From positions 186,001-250,000 of the forward strand of contig NZ_CP031367.1 in the NCBI RefSeq assembly GCF_003355515.1: a stretch of DNA of 64,000 bases, read 5' to 3'. Below, piece by piece: positions 46,560-55,459 of the stretch (positions within the stretch are counted from its first letter, which is position 1; every line of letters starts with the position of its first letter). The notes beneath the pieces are model-generated. The model worked only from the letters and a program-made list of their open reading frames with translations, did no database searches and was not told the DNA's origin. This DNA is from Aliarcobacter trophiarum LMG 25534 (GTDB lineage Bacteria; Campylobacterota; Campylobacteria; Campylobacterales; Arcobacteraceae). The position numbers and the translations under genes were made by a program.

Positions 46560-46567
46560 TAAAAAGG

Positions 46568-47719
46568 TTATTTTCTGTCTTTTAAAGGAACATAAGCTCT
46601 TGGCTCTGGTCCAGTATAGTTAGCTGATGGTCTAATAATTTTTCCATCTTCTCTTTGTTCAATAACATGTGCACCCCATCCTGTAACTCTTGCAATAATA
46701 AAAATAGGAGTAAACATATCTGTTGGAATTCCCATTTGATTATAAGAAACAGCTGAGAACCAGTCAAGATTTGGGAACATTTTCTTTTGATCCCACATAA
46801 CTTCTTCAAGTCTTGCAGCTACATCATACATTAGCATATTTTTATTCTCTTCAGATAGCTCTTTTGCAACTTTTTTGATAACAACATTTCTTGGATCTCT
46901 TGTAGCATAAACAGGGTGACCAAATCCAATAATAATCTCTTTTTTAGCAATTCTTTCTTTGATATCTTTTTCTGCTTCATCTGCTGAAGAGTATCTCTCT
47001 TGAATTCTAAATGCAACTTCATTTGCTCCACCATGTTTTGGACCTCTTAATGCTCCTATAGAACCAGTTATACAAGAATACATATCAGAATTTGTTCCAG
47101 AAATTACTCTTGAAGTAAAAGTTGAAGCATTAAATTCATGTTCAGCATAAAGAATTAAAGATACATGCATAGCTTTAACCCAAGATTCTCTTGGTTTTTC
47201 ACCATGTAATAAGTGTAAGAAATGTCCACCAATTGTATCATCATCAGTTACAACATTAATTCTTTTTCCATTATATGCAAAATGGTACCAATATAAAAGC
47301 ATAGAACCAAAAGATGCCATTAATTTATTAATAATATCTTGTGCTGCAGCTTTTGGATGAGATTCATCTTCTTGATTTAATGCTCCAAGAACTGAACAAC
47401 CTGTTCTCATAACATCCATTGGGTGACAATTTTTTGGTAATTGCTCTAATGCAACTTTTACACCATCTGGAATATCTCTAAAAGATTTAAGTTTCTCTTT
47501 ATAAGCTTTCAACTCTTCTTTATTAGGTAGTTCACCATGAACTATTAAATATGCAATCTCTTCAAATTCAGCTTTTTCAGCAAACTCTAAAATATCATAT
47601 CCTCTATAATATAAATCATTTCCTGTGTTTCCAACTGTACATAATGCTGTACTTCCAGCTGCTACACCTGAAAGCGCAACAGATTTTTTTGGTTTAAACT
47701 CTGTACTTGTAGTACTCAT
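46568..47719 (-). CDS. prpC: 2-methylcitrate synthase PrpC
   Basis: 383 aa citrate synthase family member of the PrpC type: '[27 protein letters not shown]' near the N-terminus, catalytic His in '[13 protein letters not shown]' and '[13 protein letters not shown]', Asp in '[10 protein letters not shown]'. Condenses propionyl-CoA and oxaloacetate. It follows prpB by 44 nt. Mild citrate synthase activity cannot be excluded from sequence. Confidence 0.93.
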   Translation of the reverse strand: MSTTSTEFKPKKSVALSGVAAGSTALCTVGNTGNDLYYRGYDILEFAEKAEFEEIAYLIVHGELPNKEELKAYKEKLKSFRDIPDGVKVALEQLPKNCHPMDVMRTGCSVLGALNQEDESHPKAAAQDIINKLMASFGSMLLYWYHFAYNGKRINVVTDDDTIGGHFLHLLHGEKPRESWVKAMHVSLILYAEHEFNASTFTSRVISGTNSDMYSCITGSIGALRGPKHGGANEVAFRIQERYSSADEAEKDIKERIAKKEIIIGFGHPVYATRDPRNVVIKKVAKELSEENKNMLMYDVAARLEEVMWDQKKMFPNLDWFSAVSYNQMGIPTDMFTPIFIIARVTGWGAHVIEQREDGKIIRPSANYTGPEPRAYVPLKDRK

Positions 47720-47763
47720 ATTTTCTCCTTAGTTAAATTTAGTTTTATGTTAAAAAAAGCTAA

Positions 47764-48651
47764 TTACTTAGCTTTTCCTTTTGAAAAAAGTTCGTCCATT
47801 TTTTGCTCATAAGAGTGGTAATTTAACATATCGTATAGTTCCATTCTTGTTTGCATTGTACTAATAACACCTTCTTGAGTTCCCTTATCTTTTAACTCTT
47901 GATAAACATTTAATGCAGCTTTATTCATAGCTCTAAATGCTGAAAGAGGGTATAAAACCATAGCTATTCCTACACTTGATAACTCTTCAGTTGTAAATAG
48001 TGGAGTTGCTCCAAACTCTGTAATATTTGCTAAAACAGGAACACTCATAGCATCTGTAAACTCTTTGTACTCTTTTAAAGTATGTACAGCTTCTGCGAAA
48101 ATAGCATCTGCACCAGCTTCAACATAAGCTTTAGCTCTTGCAATTGCAGCAGCTTGACCTTCGCTTGCATGTGCATCTGTTCTTGCAATGATATAAAAAT
48201 CAGGATCTAACTCTTTTTTTGCATCAACAGCTGCTCTAATTCTATCACACATCTCTTCAGTAGTTACAAGCTCTTTATTTGGTCTATGACCACATCTTTT
48301 AGCAGCAACTTGATCTTCAATATGCATTCCAGCAGCACCACTTCTAATAAACTCTTTAACAGTTCTAGCAACATTAAATGCATGTCCCCAACCTGTATCA
48401 GCATCAACTATTAGTGGAGTATCACAAATAGAAGTAACTCTTCTAATATCAATACAAACATCTTCAATCATAGTCATTCCTAAATCAGGTAAACCATAAG
48501 ATGCATTTGCAATTCCACCACCACTTAAATAAATAGCTTTGTGTCCAACTTTTGTAGCTTGTAATGCTTGATAAGCATTAATTGTACCTACAATTTGTAA
48601 TGGGTGAGAAGATTTTAGAGCCTCTCTAAATTTTTTTCCTGCACTTGTCAT
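47764..48651 (-). CDS. prpB: 2-methylisocitrate lyase PrpB
   Basis: 295 aa PEP mutase/isocitrate lyase fold. Catalytic KRCGH is at residues 118-122, '[19 protein letters not shown]' binds magnesium, and '[11 protein letters not shown]' is conserved. Cleaves 2-methylisocitrate to pyruvate and succinate. First gene of the operon, divergent from the regulator at 48821; the 169-bp gap carries two inverted repeats. Confidence 0.95.
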   Translation of the reverse strand: MTSAGKKFREALKSSHPLQIVGTINAYQALQATKVGHKAIYLSGGGIANASYGLPDLGMTMIEDVCIDIRRVTSICDTPLIVDADTGWGHAFNVARTVKEFIRSGAAGMHIEDQVAAKRCGHRPNKELVTTEEMCDRIRAAVDAKKELDPDFYIIARTDAHASEGQAAAIARAKAYVEAGADAIFAEAVHTLKEYKEFTDAMSVPVLANITEFGATPLFTTEELSSVGIAMVLYPLSAFRAMNKAALNVYQELKDKGTQEGVISTMQTRMELYDMLNYHSYEQKMDELFSKGKAK

Positions 48652-48734
48652 AATATATCCTTTAAAATATTGTGAAATAATTATAGCTATTTTGTCTTTT
48701 TTTGTATGTATGATTTAAATTCTAATTTTACAAC

Positions 48735-48764
48735 TTTTATACATTTTATAAATTTTGTATAAAA
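48735..48764. promoter_or_regulatory. Inverted repeat 1 in the prpB-regulator intergenic region
   Basis: Perfect arms TTTTATACA (48735-48743) and TGTATAAAA (48756-48764), spacer 12 nt. Candidate operator for the divergent regulator. Confidence 0.45.
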
Positions 48765-48781
48765 TATGTTTTTATGTATTT

Positions 48782-48802
48782 TTTTTGTACAATATACAAA
48801 AA
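48782..48802. promoter_or_regulatory. Inverted repeat 2 in the prpB-regulator intergenic region
   Basis: Perfect arms TTTTTGTA (48782-48789) and TACAAAAA (48795-48802), spacer 5 nt, ending 18 nt before the regulator ATG. It shares the TGTA/TACA core with repeat 1 and with a TTTGTATGTA at 48701-48710. Confidence 0.5.
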
Positions 48803-48820
48803 TGGTATTAAAGGAAGCTT

Positions 48821-49798
48821 ATGGATTTTAAAAATTCTATTGAAAAATTTATAGAGATATTTAATCGCTCAAATCTTAGTATTTCAAAATTTGCAAGTTT
48901 AATAGACAAGGATAGACGAACTGTAACATCGTGGATAGACAGAGTAAACAATATAGAAATAAATGCTGAAATTCAAAGTAAAATATGTAAAGAGTTTAGG
49001 TATCCAAAGTATATTTGGGAGGAGGCTTGTAGTGGTGATGAGTTTTTAAAATCTATTACATCTATTCCTCAAAGAGAGGTTAGAATTATAGATGAAGACT
49101 ATAAAGGAAGACTAAAATACATAATAGAACATGAAAAAAATAGAAGATTTGTTATTCAAGCACAGTTTCCAGGACCTATGTATAGAGATAGTGCTGTACG
49201 AAAAGTGTACAAAACAACAAATGGTTCTGATATAGAAGAATTGAAACAAGAGAGAATTGATCAAATGTTAAGATATGATTATGATACAACAGAGTGGTAC
49301 TCTATAAAATCTGTTCTTAGCTTTTGTTTTGCAAGTATTGGAAATTTTTTTACAAGAGATGAGAAGATAAAAGTTTTGGAGCTAATGTATGAACTATTTA
49401 ATAATAACTATAATAAAAAACTATTTTTATTTGATTCATTTTCAAGAAAAATATATGGAATGGAGACAACTTATATCTCAATAAATGTAAAGAATAAGAT
49501 ACTTTTTTTTAAATCTCCAATAGAGTCTGTTTTTATAGAGATAAGAAATAAAAGTTTAGTTGAAAGAATGCATAAATATTATAGTTCATCAATAGAAGCT
49601 CCATCTCATGTAAATTTTTTGGATTCTGTAAAAATCTTAAAGATACTTCAAGATGCAGTAAAATACAATAACACTATTACTCAAGCTTATGAGACAATAA
49701 ATAGAGAGACAAATTATGGAGAGCTTTTTTATAACAATCTTAGTATTGAGTTACAAAAAGAGGTAACTCCTCCAAGAGTTGCTCATAGAAGAGATTAA
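48821..49798 (+). CDS. Candidate propionate-operon regulator with N-terminal helix-turn-helix
   Basis: 325 aa. Residues 15-60 ('LSISKFASLIDKDRRTVTSWIDRV') look like an HTH of the Cro/C1 type. The remaining about 250 residues form an unrecognised domain with no sigma-54 activation or receiver motifs, so it is not PrpR. Divergent placement next to prpB and the inverted repeats in the shared intergenic region suggest it controls the prp genes, perhaps sensing 2-methylcitrate. AAGGAAG precedes the ATG. Confidence 0.65.
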   Translation: MDFKNSIEKFIEIFNRSNLSISKFASLIDKDRRTVTSWIDRVNNIEINAEIQSKICKEFRYPKYIWEEACSGDEFLKSITSIPQREVRIIDEDYKGRLKYIIEHEKNRRFVIQAQFPGPMYRDSAVRKVYKTTNGSDIEELKQERIDQMLRYDYDTTEWYSIKSVLSFCFASIGNFFTRDEKIKVLELMYELFNNNYNKKLFLFDSFSRKIYGMETTYISINVKNKILFFKSPIESVFIEIRNKSLVERMHKYYSSSIEAPSHVNFLDSVKILKILQDAVKYNNTITQAYETINRETNYGELFYNNLSIELQKEVTPPRVAHRRD

Positions 49799-49823
49799 CG
49801 TATAAAATTAAAAAGGATAGAAT

Positions 49824-50756
49824 ATGAAAATAGTTATTTTAGATAGAAAAACTTTGGGATTTGATATGGACTTATCAATTTTTGATAAGTTTGGAGAGCT
49901 TGTATCTTATGATGTTACAGAACCTTTAGATACAAAAAATAGAGTTAAAGATGCAGATATTATTCTTACAAATAAAGTTTATGTAGGAAAAAATGAATTA
50001 GAGAACTCTAAAGTAAAACTGGTATGTATAACAGCAACAGGTACAAATAATGTGGATTTAGAGTATGCGAAATCTTCTAATATTGAGGTTAAGAATGTAG
50101 CTGGATACTCTACAAATAGTGTTGTCCAATTGGGATTTTCTATGATTTTTTACTTTATTCAAAAACTTAACTACTATAAAAAATATGTAGATGAACAAAA
50201 TTGGCAAAAGAGTGATATCTTTACACATATAGATGAGCCTTTTTTTGAGCTAGATAAAAAAAGAGTTGGAATTATTGGTTTGGGAGATATTGGAAGTAAT
50301 TTAGCAAAAAAACTAGCTGCTTTCTCTTGTGAAATTGTTTACTACTCAACAAGTGGAAAAAATCAAAATAGCCAATATAAGAGTGTAGGTCTAGAAGAGT
50401 TACTTAAAACTTGCGATATTATCTCTATTCATGCACCATTAAATGATAAAACAAAGGATTTATTAGGATATAAAGAGCTAAAACTTTTACAAGATGGCAC
50501 TATTTTATTAAATCTTGGTCGAGGTGGTATTATAAATGAGTCTGATTTAGCAAAAATATTAGATGAAAAAGAGATTTATTGTGGACTTGATGTTGTTTCT
50601 AAAGAGCCAATAGAACAGAGTAATCCACTTTTAAAAGTAAAAAATAAAGATAGACTTTTTCTAACTCCACATATTGCATGGGCCAGTATAGAGGCTAGAA
50701 AAACTTTGATAGAAAAAGTTGAAAAGAATATAGAAGAGTTTATATCAAAAAGATGA
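49824..50756 (+). CDS. D-isomer-specific 2-hydroxyacid dehydrogenase
   Basis: 310 aa. NAD-binding motif 'VGIIGLGDIGSNLAKKL' at about 147, catalytic Arg in 'LLNLGRGGIINESDL', Glu in 'GLDVVSKEPI' and His in 'TPHIAWAS'. The substrate could be glycerate, hydroxypyruvate or another 2-keto acid. It starts 25 nt after the regulator gene and may be co-transcribed with it. Subfamily is closest in layout to glycerate dehydrogenases. Confidence 0.85.
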   Translation: MKIVILDRKTLGFDMDLSIFDKFGELVSYDVTEPLDTKNRVKDADIILTNKVYVGKNELENSKVKLVCITATGTNNVDLEYAKSSNIEVKNVAGYSTNSVVQLGFSMIFYFIQKLNYYKKYVDEQNWQKSDIFTHIDEPFFELDKKRVGIIGLGDIGSNLAKKLAAFSCEIVYYSTSGKNQNSQYKSVGLEELLKTCDIISIHAPLNDKTKDLLGYKELKLLQDGTILLNLGRGGIINESDLAKILDEKEIYCGLDVVSKEPIEQSNPLLKVKNKDRLFLTPHIAWASIEARKTLIEKVEKNIEEFISKR

Positions 50757-50767
50757 TGTTTTAAAAC

Positions 50768-50793
50768 AGGTCTATTTTTATAAAAATAGACCT
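50768..50793. terminator. Bidirectional terminator
   Basis: Perfect 13-bp palindromic arms AGGTCTATTTTTA (50768-50780) / TAAAAATAGACCT (50781-50793) between the convergent dehydrogenase and Cys-tailed protein genes. Confidence 0.75.
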
Positions 50794-50801
50794 AATAAAA
50801 T

Positions 50802-51044
50802 TTACATGCAACAACCATTTCCACAACAAGAGCTAACAGGCTCATCTTTATAGAATTTTATTACCAAATTATTAAACATCTCTTGAATTTGAAAATTATG
50901 TTTTTTACAGAAAGTTTTATTCATAATGTTTTTTATCTCAATTGCTTTAAAAAGAGCATCATCTTTTGAAGAGAATTCAAAACTCCCAGCTAAATTACTA
51001 TCAAAAAAACATTTACATTTGTCTTGAACTACTATTTTATACAT
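50802..51044 (-). CDS. Small protein with Cys-rich C-terminal tail
   Basis: 80 aa, no signal peptide. Eight cysteines: CKC near residue 9-11, one at about 45, and a tail SSCCGNGCCM. The tail suggests metal or cluster binding, or a redox/persulfide role. The N-terminal 60 residues have a mixed alpha/beta look. No family recognised with confidence. It is a single gene preceded by AGGTAAA. Confidence 0.7.
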   Translation of the reverse strand: MYKIVVQDKCKCFFDSNLAGSFEFSSKDDALFKAIEIKNIMNKTFCKKHNFQIQEMFNNLVIKFYKDEPVSSCCGNGCCM

Positions 51045-51146
51045 TTTTACCTCGAATATTAATATTAAAAGATTAAGAAAATCTATTAAAGCAACAAAAT
51101 AGCAAAAAAAAGCTAAAATTTAAGACTAATTATTTAAGGGGTATAT

Positions 51147-51950
51147 ATGCATATTACAAATCTTCTATCACAATATTTTGGCAAATTTGCAAAAAAAGAG
51201 TTTCCAAAACCTATTCAAAAATGCATAAATCAGGCTTATAAAAAATTTATGAAGTTAGATTTACAAGAGTTTAAAAATGCAAAACATTATAAATCTTTAA
51301 ATGAACTATTTACAAGAGAGTTAATTATAAAAAGAGATATAGATAGTGCAAAAAATATTTTTATCTCACCAACAGATAGTCTTATTACTGAATGTGGAAA
51401 GCTTGAAAATGATACTGCATTACAAATCAAGGGTATGAAATATAGTGTTGAAGAGCTTTTAACTTATTATTGTAGAGATAATTTCTCAAAAGTAGAAAAT
51501 GGTGAGTTTATGAACTTTTATCTCTCACCAAAAGATTACCACAGATATCATGCTCCAGTTAATTTTAAACTTAAAAAACTTATTCATGTACCAGGAAAAC
51601 TATATCCAGTTAATCTAAAATATTTAAATAAAGAGTTCGAGCTTTTTGTACAAAATGAAAGAGTAGTTTTAGAGTGTGAAAAAGATGGAAAACTATTTTA
51701 TATGGTTTTTGTTGGAGCTTTAAATGTTGGACAAATGGTATTTGAATTTGAACCAAAAGTTGAAACAAATAAAGATACAAAAGAGATAAAAGTTTATACT
51801 TATGAAGATATTGAGATTTCAAAAGGTGATTGTCTAGGTTATTTTAAAATGGGTTCGACAGTTGTTATGATTTGGGAGAAAGATTTTGTAGTTTTAGAAG
51901 ACGTTATAAACCAAAATGTAAGGTTTGGTCAAAAAATTGCAAAATATTGA
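51147..51950 (+). CDS. psd: Phosphatidylserine decarboxylase proenzyme
   Basis: 267 aa. The serine at the self-cleavage site is S237 in FKMGSTVVM (the usual LGST is MGST here), giving the pyruvoyl alpha chain. 'NFYLSPKDYHRYHAPV' contains the conserved His pair. It makes phosphatidylethanolamine in the inner membrane. The end overlaps the next gene (EAL protein) by 26 nt, so the two are coupled. Confidence 0.93.
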   Translation: MHITNLLSQYFGKFAKKEFPKPIQKCINQAYKKFMKLDLQEFKNAKHYKSLNELFTRELIIKRDIDSAKNIFISPTDSLITECGKLENDTALQIKGMKYSVEELLTYYCRDNFSKVENGEFMNFYLSPKDYHRYHAPVNFKLKKLIHVPGKLYPVNLKYLNKEFELFVQNERVVLECEKDGKLFYMVFVGALNVGQMVFEFEPKVETNKDTKEIKVYTYEDIEISKGDCLGYFKMGSTVVMIWEKDFVVLEDVINQNVRFGQKIAKY

Positions 51951-53310
51951 CTTATCAAACTCTCTTTTACTATTAACTACAATTGTTGCACTCTTTTTTA
52001 TAATCCTATATATAAGAGAGATTAAAAAGCATAAACAAATTTGTAAAGAAGTTATTCATGAAGCAAAAAAAGAGGTAGAAGAGAGACTTTATAAAGATGA
52101 GTTAACTGGGCTTAAAAACAGAAAAGCCCTTGAAGATAGTATAAAAAATAAAGAGGCTGTTGTAGCTATTTTACTCGATTTAGATGCCTTTGAAGATTTA
52201 AATGAACTATATGGTTTCATAAATGCAGAAGAGGTTTTAAAAGAGATTGCAAAGATTTTAAAAAGGTTTGAAAGTAGTTATGGAGTAGTAACTTATAGAT
52301 TAAGTGGAGATATTTTTGCCATTACTAATGTAGTTAATATGCCATTTAATGATATCTTTATACTTATTGAAGATTTAAAACATACATTTTTAAATAGAAA
52401 GATTTTTGTTGATAAACTTAATGTTGATATTGTTGTCTCAATGACTTTGGGAGTATCTATTTTTCAGGAAGAACCAATATTAACTGCTGCTATGGCTTTA
52501 AAAAAAGCAAAATCATTAAACCAAAGTTATTTTGTATATAACAATGAACTTGATTCAAAAGATGTAATAATTCAATCTCTATTTTGGAGGGAAAGAATAA
52601 AAAAAGCTGTGGAAGAGAGAAGAATTATCCCTTTTTATCAAGCAATTGTAAATAAAAATAGAGAAGTTATTAAATATGAAACTCTTATGAGGATAAAAGA
52701 TTTAGATGATAACAATGAAGCAGTTATTGTAACCCCAGATAAATTCTTGGGAATCTCTTTTAAAACAAAACAGTATCTTGAACTTTCAAGAATAGTTATA
52801 TCAAAAAGTTTAGATAATCTTTTAAAAACAGATAAATCAATAAGTATAAATTTGAGTTTCAAAGATATTTTAAATTATGAGTTTATTGACTATTTAGATG
52901 GTGTTTTAGAAAATTTAAAATTTGAAGATAGAAGTAGATTAGTTTTTGAGATTTTAGAGAGTGAAAATTTAAATGATTATGATTTTTTAGAAGAGTTTGT
53001 TTTAAAATATAAAAAATTAGGTATAAAAATAGCAATAGATGATTTTGGAAGTGGGTATTCAAACTTTATAAGAATAATTAGAATACAACCAGATTATTTA
53101 AAAATAGATGGAAGTTTGATAAAAAATATAGATACAGACAAAGACTCTTATGAGATAGTAAAGTCAATTATTGCTTTTAGTAAAACTTTAAATATAAAAA
53201 CTATTGCAGAGTTTGTTCATAGTGAAGAAATTTTTAATCTTTTACTTAAATTAGATGTAGATGAATTTCAAGGTTATTATTTTGGAAAGCCAGAGGCAGA
53301 TTTTTTATAA
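51925..53310 (+). CDS. Membrane-anchored degenerate-GGDEF/EAL protein (probable c-di-GMP phosphodiesterase)
   Basis: 461 aa. One N-terminal membrane helix (about 12-32), then GGDEF domain with SGDIF (127-131) in place of GGDEF, so cyclase activity is unlikely. The C-terminal EAL domain has E252-T-L for EAL, N in INLSFKDI, E in FEILESE, DDFGSGYS, K in LKIDGS and 'FQGYYFGKP', so the catalytic residues look intact. It would degrade c-di-GMP. The start is uncertain (TTG 51925 or 51937). It is followed by rimB- and rimK-like genes. Confidence 0.85.
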   Translation: MVKKLQNIDLSNSLLLLTTIVALFFIILYIREIKKHKQICKEVIHEAKKEVEERLYKDELTGLKNRKALEDSIKNKEAVVAILLDLDAFEDLNELYGFINAEEVLKEIAKILKRFESSYGVVTYRLSGDIFAITNVVNMPFNDIFILIEDLKHTFLNRKIFVDKLNVDIVVSMTLGVSIFQEEPILTAAMALKKAKSLNQSYFVYNNELDSKDVIIQSLFWRERIKKAVEERRIIPFYQAIVNKNREVIKYETLMRIKDLDDNNEAVIVTPDKFLGISFKTKQYLELSRIVISKSLDNLLKTDKSISINLSFKDILNYEFIDYLDGVLENLKFEDRSRLVFEILESENLNDYDFLEEFVLKYKKLGIKIAIDDFGSGYSNFIRIIRIQPDYLKIDGSLIKNIDTDKDSYEIVKSIIAFSKTLNIKTIAEFVHSEEIFNLLLKLDVDEFQGYYFGKPEADFL

Positions 53311-53369
53311 ATTAATCTTTAAAAAAGTATTTTTTGGATAGATTTTATCAAAATATTAAAGGAGAAAAA

Positions 53370-53594
53370 ATGAGTGTTATTACAAAGATAGAAGAGCTTG
53401 ATTTAGCAGGTACAAAAAAAGGAAAAATTGTTATTTCAAATGTAACTGAGCCTTATGGAGCAAATACAGCTGATATTATAAGTATTGCAATTGCATTAAA
53501 TGGTGATGATGTACAGTGGAAAGCACATATTCCTTATGAAAATATAGATGGATTAATAGAGGCTTTAAATAAAGCAAAAAATCTGAAAAAATAG
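53370..53594 (+). CDS. Small conserved-looking protein between EAL and RimB genes
   Basis: 74 aa from ATG 53370, chosen because AAAGGAGAA lies just upstream (the frame is open to 53334 without a ribosome binding site). Compact alpha/beta pattern: 'GKIVISNVTEPYGANTADIISIAIALNGDDVQWKAHIPYENIDGLIEALNKAK', key features being VTEPYG, ALNGDDVQWK and the C-terminal helix. No family recognised. It sits 59 nt after the EAL gene and 51 nt before the RimB-like gene, so it may belong to that module. Confidence 0.7.
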   Translation: MSVITKIEELDLAGTKKGKIVISNVTEPYGANTADIISIAIALNGDDVQWKAHIPYENIDGLIEALNKAKNLKK

Positions 53595-53645
53595 AGCTAA
53601 GAAAATATATTGTGATATAATTATCTCCTATATTTAGGGGGAATT

Positions 53646-54068
53646 ATGTTGCAATTAAAAACTATTGGAAGAGTAGAGACTATCTCAATTTTAGATTTAG
53701 AACTTTTTGATTTAGATGCAAAGATTGATACAGGAGCTTACTCAAACTCCCTTCATTGTGATGATATATTTATAGATGAAGATAACTTTGTACACTTCAA
53801 ACTACTAGATAAAATTCATACCTCATATCATGGAAAAAAGATTAAAATACCTCTTTATAAGACAAAGAGTGTAAAAAGTTCAAATGGCGTTGTAGAGCTA
53901 AGAGCTTCAATAAAGGTTAGTGTAAAATTTGCAGGAAAAATTTATAATACAGTTGTTTCACTTACAAATAGATCTGATATGAAATATCCTATGCTAATAG
54001 GAAGAAAGTTTTTAAAAGATAGATTTTTGGTTGATGTTTCAAAAAAGAATTTAACAAAAGGAAAATAA
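53646..54068 (+). CDS. RimB-like (ATP-dependent zinc protease family) retropepsin-fold protein
   Basis: 140 aa. The retropepsin-like active site D28-T-G-A is in AKIDTGAYSNSLH, and 'YPMLIGRKFLKDRFLVDVSK' is the family's closing segment. Members commonly adjoin rimK and in Pseudomonas (RimB) modulate RimK activity, perhaps by trimming glutamate tails. It ends 1 nt before the rimK ATG, so translation is probably coupled. Confidence 0.85.
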   Translation: MLQLKTIGRVETISILDLELFDLDAKIDTGAYSNSLHCDDIFIDEDNFVHFKLLDKIHTSYHGKKIKIPLYKTKSVKSSNGVVELRASIKVSVKFAGKIYNTVVSLTNRSDMKYPMLIGRKFLKDRFLVDVSKKNLTKGK

Positions 54069-54069
54069 G

Positions 54070-55002
54070 ATGTTAGTTTATATATTATCAAGAAATGAAA
54101 ATTTGTATTCTACAAAAAGATTATTTGAAGAGGCACAAAATAAGGGCTGGAAAGTAAAAATTATAGATTATTTAAAGTGTACAATAGAGATTATGAAAAA
54201 TGAGTTAGTTGTAAATTATGAGGGGAGTATTTTGCCAATTCCAGATGCAATAATTCCACGAATTGGTGCAAGTAGAACATTTTTTGGAGCTGCTATGGTG
54301 AGACACTTTGAGATGCAAGATGTTTTTAGTACAACTGGAAACTTAGCACTTACAAGAAGTAGGGATAAACTAAGAAGCTTACAAGTTTTGTCAAAAAATG
54401 GTGTAGATTTACCAAGGACTGTTTTTGCCTCAAATAAATCAAATGCAAAAGATGTAATAGCACTAAGTGGTGGAACTCCTTTGGTTCTAAAAATTTTAGA
54501 AGGAACCCAAGGGGTTGGAGTCGTTTTAGTTGATAGCAAAAAGGCTGCAAAATCAGTTCTTGATGCTTTTTATGGAATGGATGTAAATTTACTAGTACAA
54601 GAGTATATAGAAGAGGCAAGTGGTAGTGATATTAGAGTTTTTGTTGTAAATGGCGAGGTTGTTGCAGCTATGAAAAGGCAAGGTGCTGATGGAGATTTTA
54701 GATCAAATCTTCATCAAGGTGGAACGGCTAGTGTATATAAATTAAGTAGAAAAGAGAAAAGTACTGCAATAGCAGCAGCTCGTGCCATGGGGCTTGGAGT
54801 TTGTGGTGTTGATATGATAAGTTCAAAAAGGGGACCATTGGTTATGGAGGTAAACTCAAGCCCAGGCTTAGAGGGAATTGAAAAATCAACAAATATAAAT
54901 GTTGCAAAAAAAATAATGGATTATATAGAGCAAAATATAAAACCAAATAGTCCAACTAATCCTGTAAAAAGAAAGATTAAGAAGGATAATATAGGGGCAT
55001 AA
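54070..55002 (+). CDS. rimK: Ribosomal protein S6 glutamate ligase RimK
   Basis: 310 aa ATP-grasp ligase. 'GNLALTRSRDKLRSLQVL', 'LKILEGTQGVGVVL', 'EYIEEASGSDIRVFVVNGEVVAAMKR' and 'GDFRSNLHQGG', with 'VMEVNSSPGLEGIE' at the active site, are the classic RimK motifs. It adds glutamates to the C-terminus of S6. Unlike E. coli RimK there is a lysine-rich C-terminal extension (about 295-310). Operon with the RimB-like gene. Confidence 0.92.
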   Translation: MLVYILSRNENLYSTKRLFEEAQNKGWKVKIIDYLKCTIEIMKNELVVNYEGSILPIPDAIIPRIGASRTFFGAAMVRHFEMQDVFSTTGNLALTRSRDKLRSLQVLSKNGVDLPRTVFASNKSNAKDVIALSGGTPLVLKILEGTQGVGVVLVDSKKAAKSVLDAFYGMDVNLLVQEYIEEASGSDIRVFVVNGEVVAAMKRQGADGDFRSNLHQGGTASVYKLSRKEKSTAIAAARAMGLGVCGVDMISSKRGPLVMEVNSSPGLEGIEKSTNINVAKKIMDYIEQNIKPNSPTNPVKRKIKKDNIGA

Positions 55003-55090
55003 TAAATAAATATTATAAGTAAATATAATATTTATTTTAAACTATTCATTTACAAATTTAATATATAATCTACTTTTTTAAAGGATAAAT

Positions 55091-55450
55091 ATGCGAAAAA
55101 TTATAGTTTTATTACTATTGGCTAATTTCTTATTTTCTTATGAAGAGTTAAATGTTGATAATTTTAAAGAGAAAATTGATGGCAAGAATGTGATTGTTGA
55201 TTTTTATGCTTCTTGGTGTCCACCTTGTAAAATATTAGCAAATAATCTTGAAGATTTTGAGATTAGTAAACCAGATAATGTAACTATTTACAAAGTAAAT
55301 ATTGAAAATGAATTAGTTTTGGCAAAAAAGTATGGAGTTAAAAAACTTCCTACACTTATACTTTTTAAAGATGGCAAACCAATAAATGAGTATGTTGGTA
55401 TAAAAACATCTGATGAACTTTTAAATATATCAAAAAAAGATTTTAATTAG
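55091..55450 (+). CDS. Secreted thioredoxin-like protein
   Basis: 119 aa with a signal peptide (1-17) and a thioredoxin fold: 'VIVDFYASWCPPCKILANNL' with C-P-P-C and 'KYGVKKLPTLILFKDGK' with the cis-proline. Likely periplasmic and, from its position 10 nt upstream of dsbD, a substrate of DsbD that reduces periplasmic disulfides or helps cytochrome c maturation. Confidence 0.88.
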   Translation: MRKIIVLLLLANFLFSYEELNVDNFKEKIDGKNVIVDFYASWCPPCKILANNLEDFEISKPDNVTIYKVNIENELVLAKKYGVKKLPTLILFKDGKPINEYVGIKTSDELLNISKKDFN

Positions 55451-55459
55451 GAGAGAGAT

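Noticed and set aside
48821-49798. PrpR
   Set aside because: No AAA+ domain, no sigma-54 contact motif and wrong length.
51925-53310. Active diguanylate cyclase
   Set aside because: The GGDEF signature reads SGDIF, lacking the catalytic Glu; only the EAL half keeps its residues.
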